Source: an uncultured Oscillospiraceae bacterium | Lineage (GTDB): Bacteria > Bacillota_A > Clostridia > Oscillospirales > Oscillospiraceae | Assembly (NCBI GenBank): GCA_944385265.1 | Contig: CALWWO010000181.1 | Span: forward strand, 1 to 12,421 | DNA length: 12,421 nucleotides | Direction: 5' to 3' | Shown here: positions 6,779 to 12,421 of the stretch, one piece after another | Layout of the letters: each line of letters opens with the position of its first letter | Numbering within the stretch: the stretch's first letter is position 1 | Notes under the pieces: generated by a model | What the model saw: the letters and a program-made list of their open reading frames with translations, nothing else | The model's database searches: none | What the model was told of the DNA's origin: nothing | Translations under genes and position numbers: made by a program

Positions 6779-6816
6779 AATAAAAGCGCCCGGTTATTTT
6801 AACAATAACCGGGCGC
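6779..6816 (-). terminator. Terminator-like hairpin inside the MATE leader
   Basis: On the minus strand a perfect 13-bp stem GCGCCCGGTTATT (6816-6804) pairs with 6798-6786 around a 5-base loop and is followed by TTTTATT. It lies about 195 bases after the leader promoter and 112 bases before the MATE start, where an attenuator would be expected. Alternatively it ends a separate short transcript and the MATE gene has a second promoter that I could not find. Confidence 0.7.
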
Positions 6817-6843
6817 ACCCGACATCTTTTCCGATATTGTCAT
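6799..6843 (-). CDS. Possible 14-codon leader peptide ending in the terminator loop
   Basis: ATG at 6843-6841 opens a short frame MTISEKMSGAPGYC whose TAA (6801-6799) falls exactly in the loop of the terminator-like hairpin, so a ribosome here would prevent the hairpin from forming. A GGAGG lies upstream but 13 bases away, longer than usual, and the ATG is itself inside a small TGTCAT/ATGACA hairpin. Translation is therefore unproven. Confidence 0.25.
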   Translation of the reverse strand: MTISEKMSGAPGYC

Positions 6844-6877
6844 TGCGATGACACATCCTCCGATGATAATAATATAT

Positions 6878-7012
6878 TCAGTTTTGATTTCCGCGTAAAA
6901 GCCCGTATAACTCTATGTAACGCTCAACCGTTTCTTTTTCGTTCTGCTTTATAAACTCCCGATCATAGTCTTTATCGGTTTGCCAAAAGTTGCGCCGTCC
7001 TAAAGCGTGCAA
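6878..7012 (-). pseudogene. Short open frame in the MATE leader, remnant or leader ORF
   Basis: A 44-codon frame from TTG (7012) to TGA (6880-6878) reads like protein: it contains LGRRNFWQTDKDYDREF and ends YIELYGLLRGNQN. No ATG or GTG start and no ribosome binding site exist. The predicted transcription start coincides with the TTG, and the frame continues open upstream through the promoter to 7039. The composition (charged, helical) is more gene-like than random, so it may be the 3' remnant of a lost gene or a leaderless small protein. I do not recognise the family. Confidence 0.3.
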
Positions 7013-7017
7013 AGGTA

Positions 7018-7046
7018 AATATAGACTATATATAATCAATTGTCAA
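7018..7046 (-). promoter_or_regulatory. Sigma-70-type promoter of the MATE transcript
   Basis: On the minus strand TTGACA (7046-7041), a 17-base spacer and TATATT (7023-7018) form a near-perfect promoter. The expected start near 7011 gives a 344-nt untranslated leader before the MATE ATG. Confidence 0.75.
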
Positions 7047-7127
7047 GAGGGCTCTTTAAAAATATTTTGATCTTTTTTATCCGTATAGTCCGCGCTTTGT
7101 ATATGCGGTATGTTTTCCTGTTTCAAC

Positions 7128-7161
7128 ACAAAATCCACACAAAGATATACATCGTGTGGAT
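7128..7161 (-). terminator. Terminator of the SLOG-family gene
   Basis: On the minus strand ATCCACAC (7161-7154) pairs with GTGTGGAT (7140-7133) around a 13-base loop and runs into TTTTGTG. It starts 16 bases after the gene's TAA. The stem is 8 bp with a short T tract, so strength is moderate. Confidence 0.6.
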
Positions 7162-7176
7162 CTATTTTCATTCATT

Positions 7177-7686
7177 TTATGGGAATATCTGGATTATTTC
7201 CAACCTACGTTTTTTGGCATAATTTATCGTAAAGCTCGTCCCACCGCTCTGCCCATCAAAAACAGCTACAAGCACAGACGAGTTTTTTACCATATATTTA
7301 TTTCTTTTGAGCATACAATCCTTTGTGTATTCCTTCTGCACCATAGTTTTATAGTCGCACATATCAAGAAGCCTGTTGTACCGCTCTATATCCTTCTCGC
7401 TCCAGCTTCTCGTCTGTGTTTGGCATGGTATCGCCGCCTCCAGCGTGATATCGTGATATTTTTCGCGCAGTTTTAAAACTGCCTCGGCAAAAAACATGTC
7501 GCTCCCCTTTGCCATACCGCAGATAAAATGCCTTATCCCGGAAAAATACAGCGCGTCGATAATATCATACAGCTTCTTTTTAAGCCTTACGCATCTTATG
7601 CTGCTTTCATCGTATCTCCACGGCAGTTTTTCCGGTCTGTACCCGGTAAAGCAGCAGGTATTATCCGGATTTATAAGCGGCAACAT
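7177..7686 (-). CDS. DUF1273 / YpsA-like SLOG-family protein
   Basis: A 169-residue cytosolic protein of the DUF1273 (YpsA-like) branch of the SLOG superfamily, a Rossmann-type fold thought to bind nucleotides or related ligands. Motifs in order: CCFTGYRPEKLP (residues 11-22), the glycine-rich GMAKGSD (57-63), Q-R-W-type residues near 90-95, ERYNRLL (101-107), KRNKYMVKNS (128-137) and FDGQSGGT (143-150), which are the family's signature blocks. The role of this family is not settled; in Bacillus YpsA is linked to cell division and stress. I chose ATG at 7686. The longer frame starts with TTG at 7707, which would leave almost no leader after the predicted promoter, while ATG 7686 has GGGGGG about six bases upstream. 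It is divergent from the riboswitch-ribU unit and ends in its own hairpin terminator. Confidence 0.88.
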   Translation of the reverse strand: MLPLINPDNTCCFTGYRPEKLPWRYDESSIRCVRLKKKLYDIIDALYFSGIRHFICGMAKGSDMFFAEAVLKLREKYHDITLEAAIPCQTQTRSWSEKDIERYNRLLDMCDYKTMVQKEYTKDCMLKRNKYMVKNSSVLVAVFDGQSGGTSFTINYAKKRRLEIIQIFP

Positions 7687-7715
7687 CTTAAAGCCCCCCA
7701 CAAGCAAGTCACTTT

Positions 7716-7744
7716 ATTCTAATCTATTATATTATATTTGTCAA
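7716..7744 (-). promoter_or_regulatory. Sigma-70-type promoter of the SLOG-family gene
   Basis: On the minus strand TTGACA (7744-7739), a 17-base spacer and TAGAAT (7721-7716). Transcription should start near 7709, about 23 bases before the chosen ATG. The -35 box abuts the divergent ribU promoter, only eight bases from its -35 box. Confidence 0.75.
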
Positions 7745-7752
7745 AAAAACTA

Positions 7753-7780
7753 TTGAAATTTCCTGACGGGATGCTATAAT
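7753..7780 (+). promoter_or_regulatory. Promoter of the FMN riboswitch-ribU transcript
   Basis: TTGAAA (7753-7758), a 16-base spacer and TATAAT (7775-7780), with an extended -10 (TGC before TATAAT). Transcription should start near 7787, about ten bases before the aptamer. Confidence 0.8.
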
Positions 7781-7796
7781 GTATTTAACTTAAATA

Positions 7797-7920
7797 ATGT
7801 CTTCAGGGCAGGGTTAGATTCCCGACCGGCGGTGATTGTTTTTACATCAGTCCGCGACCGCTTTTGCGTTGAATCGGTGCAATTCCGATACCGACAGTAT
7901 AGTCTGGATGGAAGAAGATT
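7797..7920 (+). promoter_or_regulatory. FMN riboswitch (RFN element) aptamer
   Basis: The conserved RFN blocks appear in order: GTCTTCAGGGCAGGGT, ATTCCCGACCGGCGGTGA, CAGTCCGCGAC, GAATCGGTGCAATTCCGATACC, GACAGTATAGTCTGGATG and GAAGAAGAT, with the P1 helix formed by the two ends (TCTTC near 7801 with GAAGA near 7911). It binds flavin mononucleotide and represses downstream riboflavin genes. A terminator hairpin lies 41 bases after it and ribU begins at 8012, so it most likely acts by transcription attenuation. Confidence 0.97.
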
Positions 7921-7959
7921 TTATATACGCACTTTTTGTGCGTCCTTTTGCGCTTTCAT

Positions 7960-7999
7960 TTACACCTGAATTCATTATTCAGGTGTATTTTTTATTTTT
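7960..7999 (+). terminator. Riboswitch-controlled terminator before ribU
   Basis: TACACCTGAA (7961-7970) pairs with TTCAGGTGTA (7978-7987), extended by one T-A pair in the loop, and is followed by TTTTTTATTTTT. Its 3' arm TTCAGG is identical to the 5' edge of the aptamer (7802-7807). CCTGAA in the 5' arm could therefore pair with the aptamer instead: a plausible antiterminator when FMN is absent. Confidence 0.9.
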
Positions 8000-8011
8000 G
8001 GGGTGAGTCCT

Positions 8012-8560
8012 ATGTCTAACAATTCTTTAAAAAAACTTACAGTTATGGCCATGTTTATCGCAATTTCGATAGTTTTGGTCTATTTTGTCCACTTCCCTAT
8101 CATACCGTCCGTCGCATTCCTTGAATACGACCCAGCCGATATCCCGATACTTATATGTGCTCTCGCTTTTGGTCCCATCCCGGGGCTTATCATAACTCTT
8201 GCGGCAAGCGGGATACAGGCGCTTACTGTCAGCGCGCAGAGCGGATTATACGGCTTTATCATGCATGTGATAGCCACCTGCACTCTGGCTGCCGTTTCTT
8301 CTATTATTTACAAAAAATTCCACTCTACAAAAGGTCTTCTTGTCGCTTTGATATGCGGCGCGCTTGCCATGGGGATCATCATGATGCCGGCAAACCACTT
8401 TGTGACGCCGATTTTCACAGGCTGGCCGACAGAGAGCGTTGACGCGCTTCTTTTCCCCGCCATACTGCCGTTTAACCTTATCAAAGCGGGCATAAACGCC
8501 GCTGTCGCTTTCATCATCTATAAATACATAGGCAAATACATGGAGATGAATAATGCCTGA
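8012..8560 (+). CDS. ribU: Riboflavin ECF transporter substrate-binding subunit RibU
   Basis: A 182-residue membrane protein with about six hydrophobic segments, the S component of an energy-coupling-factor transporter that binds riboflavin in the membrane and works with shared EcfA/EcfA'/EcfT subunits encoded elsewhere. The RibU signature is clear: FLEYDPADIPILICALAFGP (residues 37-54) near the end of helix 1, NHFVTPIF (128-135), and FPAILPFNLIKAGINAAV (148-165). The FMN riboswitch directly upstream confirms the substrate. I chose ATG at 8012, preceded by GGGGTGA at about six bases; the longer frame opens with a GTG at 8003 that lies inside that binding site. It is a single-gene unit, followed by a hairpin at 8600-8646 and then the convergent lipoprotein gene. 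Confidence 0.95.
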   Translation: MSNNSLKKLTVMAMFIAISIVLVYFVHFPIIPSVAFLEYDPADIPILICALAFGPIPGLIITLAASGIQALTVSAQSGLYGFIMHVIATCTLAAVSSIIYKKFHSTKGLLVALICGALAMGIIMMPANHFVTPIFTGWPTESVDALLFPAILPFNLIKAGINAAVAFIIYKYIGKYMEMNNA

Positions 8561-8599
8561 ACTCGATCTGATATTTATTACATTTGGCACATAATACAG

Positions 8600-8649
8600 C
8601 GATCCTCTTAGCTTCATGCCATTATGGCACAAGTCTAAGAGGATCGTTT
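8600..8649 (+). terminator. Long hairpin downstream of ribU, probable terminator
   Basis: A perfect 12-bp stem CGATCCTCTTAG (8600-8611) with 8635-8646 encloses a second small hairpin (TGCCA/TGGCA around 8617-8629). Only TTT follows on the plus strand, and no T tract exists on the minus strand. It stands between convergent genes, where a terminator is needed, but the weak tail leaves open another role. Confidence 0.5.
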
Positions 8650-8729
8650 GCATATAAACTTACTATTAGATATACCCTGTAGTTTTATACGCACGACTTT
8701 ATTAAGAGCTGTTTCGGAAATGCGGTATG

Positions 8730-9110
8730 TCAATTATTTCCGGTTGAAGAATTTCTGCCGTCTAACATGCCGCTATCTGCGTTTCCGTCATCCATAACGT
8801 CGTCTTTGGCGTTATCAAGATCGTTTTTAATCCCGTTCCCAGCGTCTTCAAGATCGTTTTTGATATCGCTTCCGGCATCGTCAAGTCCGCTTTCAAGATC
8901 GTTTATACCTTCATCGATATCATCGCCTATATTATGATCATTAGTTGCGGAGTTCTTGTCTATAATACCGTCTTCAGAGCCGTTATTTTCTACATTTCCT
9001 CCGTTTGTCGCACCGGTATCCGTTCCGCTGCTCATATCATTCGCTCCGCAGCCCGCGACCATGGACACGGTAAGAGCAGCGACAAGTAAAATTAAAGTTA
9101 ATTTTTTCAT
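8730..9110 (-). CDS. Small acidic lipoprotein with 11-residue repeats
   Basis: A 126-residue secreted protein. Residues 1-20 form a signal peptide (MKKLTLILLVAALTVSMVAG) ending in a lipobox VAGC with C21 as the lipidated cysteine, so it should be anchored to the outer face of the membrane. The rest is very acidic and low in complexity. First comes a Gly/Asn/Ser/Thr-rich linker, then about three 11-residue repeats of the type IKNDLEDAGNG (around residues 75-106), likely helical. At DNA level the repeat is 33 bases long (starts near 8816, 8849 and 8882). AGGAGA lies seven bases before the ATG. It follows the kinase-like gene at a distance of 103 bases on the same strand, so co-transcription is possible. 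I recognise no family; function unknown. Confidence 0.85.
   Translation of the reverse strand: MKKLTLILLVAALTVSMVAGCGANDMSSGTDTGATNGGNVENNGSEDGIIDKNSATNDHNIGDDIDEGINDLESGLDDAGSDIKNDLEDAGNGIKNDLDNAKDDVMDDGNADSGMLDGRNSSTGNN
8816..8914 (-). repeat. Three 33-base in-frame tandem repeats
   Basis: Units start at CAAGATCGTTTTT (8816 and 8849) and at the more diverged CAAG of 8882, each 33 bases. The unit length is a multiple of three, so copy number changes would keep the lipoprotein frame. Copies 1 and 2 are the closest. Confidence 0.75.
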
Positions 9111-9213
9111 CTTGATTCTCCTGACAAATTTACTATTTTGTACAGCAATATTATCTGCACTTTTTTTCTTTTTACTACGTAAATATCAGGAAAATATTTT
9201 ACACGCTGTAATT

Positions 9214-10281
9214 TTACGGCATGTAGCTTCTGTAGTCGAGCGCATCGGCAAATTCTGCCAATATCTCGTGTATTGACGCTCTGTACGGCTGTTCAGGCTC
9301 ACGAAGTAAGATATTTGAACGATGGGTAAACGGAAGCATCATCGTTACCTTTGTCCCTTCGTCCTCGCGGCTCTCAAGTATAACTGTGCCGCCGTGCATC
9401 GATGCGACCTGTTTTACAACGTAAAGACCGATTCCTATTCCTTCCTTACTGTCGCGCAACGTATCCCTTTCCTTATATCGGCTGAATATTCCAAGCATTT
9501 TTTCTTTTGCGATACCGCTTCCGTTATCGCTTACCGAAACGGCAAGATATTTCCCATTCGTTCGCACGGAAAGCACGATCTCTCCATTTTTTTCAACATA
9601 CTTCATGCTATTTGATATCAGTTTCATAAGCGCCATGTATATCATAGCCTCATTCCCGAAAAATTTTATCGACCTTTCGTCACTCTCCACTCGAATGTCA
9701 ATCTCTTTATATTTCAGTATTATACCAAGTTCATGCACAATATTATTACATGTAAGAACTATATCAAAATAGTTTTTATCGCTTTCTTTCAGCGTTTTAT
9801 CAGACATATTGAGTTTTGATACACTGTCAATAATATATGCAAGTGAATAATAGCTGTGACTCTGTATTGCAGCATAAGTCGATAGCTTAGCGTCGTTCAT
9901 ACCCTCTATATGCGGTCTTAGCATTCCGGAGGACATGTTAAAAAGCGCCATGGCGCCTTTAGCGTTTCCTTCAATGGCGCCCAGCATTGCCTCGACCTCT
10001 TTTGTGTCCTCGTTATCCGGCGCTGAGATACCTACAATATACATATCATCTATCTGTGACACAACAATATCCGCCCTGACCCCGTTTATATCCGCAGTCA
10101 TGGCGAAATCCTCCGAATCGCAACTTGAGATCGCTGCCAGGACCTGCCGCTTCAACTTCTCACGCTCATCCTCATCACCTAAAAATGAATCGGCGGCGGA
10201 ATTGCACCACAATATCTCTTCATCCCTTATCGCTATTATCGGTTCTTTATAAATTTCAAAAATTCTTTTTAATCTATCCAT
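9214..10281 (-). CDS. Soluble histidine-kinase-like ATPase without an obvious H-box
   Basis: A 355-residue protein with a clear HATPase_c domain at about 200-317: N-box LMKLISNSMKYV (N224), G1 box DNGSGI (252-257), F-box IFSRYK (265-270), G2 box GIGIGLYVV (281-289) and a closing GGTVILESREDEGTKVTMMLP. The N-terminus (1-90) looks like a divergent PAS-type sensor (EPIIAIRDEEILWCNSAADSFLG). There is no membrane segment, so it is cytosolic. The helical stretch 100-190 should be the dimerisation/phosphoacceptor region but shows no HExxxP-type H-box; H142 in QSHSYYSLAYI is the nearest histidine in a suitable helix. No response regulator is adjacent. The role may be as an orphan sensor kinase or as a non-phosphorelay ATPase/protein kinase. 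The 38-residue tail beyond the ATPase domain (QPYRASIHEILAEF) is unrecognised. The ribosome binding site is weak (GCGGGCG). Confidence 0.82.
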   Translation of the reverse strand: MDRLKRIFEIYKEPIIAIRDEEILWCNSAADSFLGDEDEREKLKRQVLAAISSCDSEDFAMTADINGVRADIVVSQIDDMYIVGISAPDNEDTKEVEAMLGAIEGNAKGAMALFNMSSGMLRPHIEGMNDAKLSTYAAIQSHSYYSLAYIIDSVSKLNMSDKTLKESDKNYFDIVLTCNNIVHELGIILKYKEIDIRVESDERSIKFFGNEAMIYMALMKLISNSMKYVEKNGEIVLSVRTNGKYLAVSVSDNGSGIAKEKMLGIFSRYKERDTLRDSKEGIGIGLYVVKQVASMHGGTVILESREDEGTKVTMMLPFTHRSNILLREPEQPYRASIHEILAEFADALDYRSYMP

Positions 10282-10347
10282 AACTAATCGCCCGCTTTTC
10301 TGTTTATTGGCGCCGATCTTCTGTTCATATTTTTACTCTTTACTCAT

Positions 10348-10376
10348 ATAATATCAAAAGATTTTTCCGCACACAA
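10348..10376 (-). promoter_or_regulatory. Possible promoter of the kinase-like gene
   Basis: On the minus strand TTGTGT (10376-10371), a 17-base spacer and TATTAT (10353-10348). The -10 box is good and the -35 box is weak. It would give a leader of about 60 nt. Confidence 0.45.
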
Positions 10377-10397
10377 CTTTTTAAACAATAATTATAA

Positions 10398-11513
<1,116 letters not shown>

Positions 11514-11555
11514 GCCGTCTCGTTGCCAGTCGGCAAATTTTAAATTATAAAGAAT

Positions 11556-11599
11556 ATAAGGGAGCGTTTATCTTATTGATAAACGCTCCCTTATTATTT
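11556..11599 (+). terminator. Terminator after the GAPDH gene
   Basis: A perfect 17-bp stem (ATAAGGGAGCGTTTATC at 11556-11572 with 11578-11594) closes loop TTATT and is followed by TATTTC. The stem is very stable though the T tract is broken. It lies 42 bases after the stop and may also stop transcription from the tetR side. Confidence 0.85.
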
Positions 11600-11831
11600 C
11601 CCGATCCGTATAATTTCCCGGCATGTAAGAATAAAATCGGATTTGCAGCTATATATTGTGTAAGGACACGCCATATCAATGTACCGCCGGCAAAATGCCG
11701 CGATAAACGGTCAGTATCTATATGATCCGGAAATAGCCGCTTTTTCTGTCCTTCGCTCACTTGGTTTGCAAATTTAAACAGCAGCACAGTAAGTTCCGTG
11801 CTACTGCCTTAAGCGCGTTTATAAAAGTTAT
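11600..11831. other. Gap between GAPDH terminator and tetR; no supported gene
   Basis: Together with the terminator this makes 318 bases without a gene. One 80-codon minus-strand frame opens with GTG at 11787 and overlaps hairpins at both ends. It has no ribosome binding site, so I do not call it. The only structure I can support is the hairpin at 11779-11806. Confidence 0.5.
11773..11807 (-). terminator. Candidate terminator of the TetR-type gene
   Basis: On the minus strand CAGTAGCAC (11806-11798) pairs with GTGCTGCTG (11787-11779) through one U-G wobble around a 10-base loop and is followed by TTTAAATTT. It lies 24 bases beyond the tetR stop. The opposite strand has a C-A mismatch and no T tract, so the orientation favours tetR. 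Confidence 0.6.
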
Positions 11832-12359
11832 TCAAAACCGAGTTATAAATGACATGATGTAATCTATCATTTCTTCCGGTGTTTCTTTCATTCCGTTATC
11901 CATCCACTTTTTCGTTATATTATAGATAAGTCCCATTTTGCCTGCCGCCACATACTTCTCCCGCATGGTTTCTGCCGGAAAGTTAGATTTTCTGTGCTGC
12001 ATTTTATTGTCCATACGGCTGAAAATAACAGACATATTTTGAAAGCGTATTTCTACCATTTGCTTTCGATTTTTTATAAAGCGGTAAAAATACTCGTGCA
12101 AAAATTCCCGCCATTTACCATCATCCGTACCATACAATGTCGGAAAAATATCTCCGATCAGTTCATCGGACATTTCGTCAACTATAGTGTCGATCACATC
12201 GCTGATGGAATCAAAATTCCTGTAAAACGACGCCCTTGCGACCTGCGCTGTGTTTATAATATCCGTGACCGTGATATCCATATACGACTTTTCTGTCATG
12301 AGCTGCATAAACGCCTTTATTATCTCGCGCTTCACGGAATAGCTGTATTTATTTACCAT
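11832..12359 (-). CDS. TetR/AcrR-family transcriptional regulator
   Basis: A 175-residue protein with an N-terminal helix-turn-helix at about residues 8-55: KREIIKAFMQLMTEKSYMDITVTDIINTAQVARASFYRNFDSISDVI, in which RASFYRNF is the recognition-helix signature of the family. The rest is an all-helical ligand and dimerisation part of about 120 residues with no recognisable ligand signature, as in the TetR_C groups common in clostridia. Such proteins repress nearby genes until a small molecule binds. The ATG at 12359 has a poor ribosome binding site and lies within the inverted repeat at 12358-12387, so the gene probably represses itself. A TTGACT at 12402 on the plus strand points out of the window and suggests a divergent target gene beyond the right edge. 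Confidence 0.87.
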   Translation of the reverse strand: MVNKYSYSVKREIIKAFMQLMTEKSYMDITVTDIINTAQVARASFYRNFDSISDVIDTIVDEMSDELIGDIFPTLYGTDDGKWREFLHEYFYRFIKNRKQMVEIRFQNMSVIFSRMDNKMQHRKSNFPAETMREKYVAAGKMGLIYNITKKWMDNGMKETPEEMIDYIMSFITRF

Positions 12360-12387
12360 GATACATTCTTGCCCACTTGTGTATCAT
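12358..12387. promoter_or_regulatory. Inverted repeat, likely operator for the TetR-type regulator
   Basis: ATGATACA (12358-12365) and TGTATCAT (12380-12387) are perfect mirror arms separated by 14 bases, and the left arm covers the tetR start codon. A second pattern overlaps it: TTGCCCA occurs at 12369 and 12388, 19 bases apart, about two helical turns. Position and symmetry fit a dimeric repressor site; either pattern could be the real operator. Confidence 0.6.
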
Positions 12388-12421
12388 TTGCCCATGTCTT
12401 ATTGACTTGAAGCAACAATGG

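Noticed and set aside
8003..8011. GTG at 8003 as ribU start
   Set aside because: It lies inside the GGGGTGA ribosome binding site that serves ATG 8012.
9935..10252. Plus-strand frame opposite the kinase-like gene
   Set aside because: Shadow of the coding strand; the minus-strand protein has intact ATPase motifs.
11545..11787. 80-codon minus-strand frame between the GAPDH terminator and tetR
   Set aside because: GTG start without a ribosome binding site, overlaps hairpins at both ends, and its C-terminus is simply the translated GAPDH terminator. It might be a translated interspersed repeat, but I cannot support that.

Overview
The window looks like chromosomal DNA of a moderate-GC Firmicute, most likely an uncultured gut-type clostridium (Oscillospirales or a relative). 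The reasons are AGGAGG-type ribosome binding sites, TTGACA/TATAAT promoters, intrinsic terminators, an FMN riboswitch driving a RibU-type ECF transporter subunit, and clostridial YgiQ and DUF1273/SLOG proteins. This placement is inference from gene content; no 16S or marker gene is present.

Layout: (1) 1-300, the C-terminal end of a transketolase, closed by a perfect hairpin terminator shared with the convergent gene. (2) 4132-360, minus strand, a two-gene operon: a YgiQ-family radical SAM protein and a cytosolic-looking beta-lactamase-fold serine hydrolase. (3) 4190-4428, a consensus promoter and two adjacent serine tRNA genes (TGA and GCT anticodons). (4) 4429-5323, about 0.9 kb without a believable gene, filled with degenerate direct repeats and hairpins; it also holds an isolated promoter-hairpin pair that could make a small RNA. 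(5) 6667-5324, minus, a MATE-family exporter behind a 344-nt leader with its own promoter, two stable hairpins (one terminator-like) and possible short ORFs. (6) 7686-7177, minus, a DUF1273/YpsA-like SLOG protein, divergent from (7) the FMN riboswitch and ribU at 7753-8560. (8) 10281-8730, minus, a soluble histidine-kinase-like ATPase lacking an obvious H-box, followed by a small acidic lipoprotein with 11-residue repeats. (9) 10423-11513, glyceraldehyde-3-phosphate dehydrogenase with a strong promoter and ribosome binding site. (10) 12359-11832, minus, a TetR-type regulator whose start codon lies in an inverted repeat that looks like its own operator.

These are mostly independent housekeeping units: sugar-phosphate and glycolytic metabolism (transketolase, GAPDH), serine tRNA supply, riboflavin uptake under FMN control, and export. 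No phage, transposase, CRISPR array or defence island is visible. The parts not explained by ordinary annotation are the MATE leader, the repeat/hairpin block downstream of the serine tRNAs with its candidate small RNA, and the orphan kinase-like/lipoprotein pair. Promoter geometry and Shine-Dalgarno position favour internal starts, shorter than the longest ORF, for ygiQ (4111), the SLOG gene (7686) and ribU (8012).
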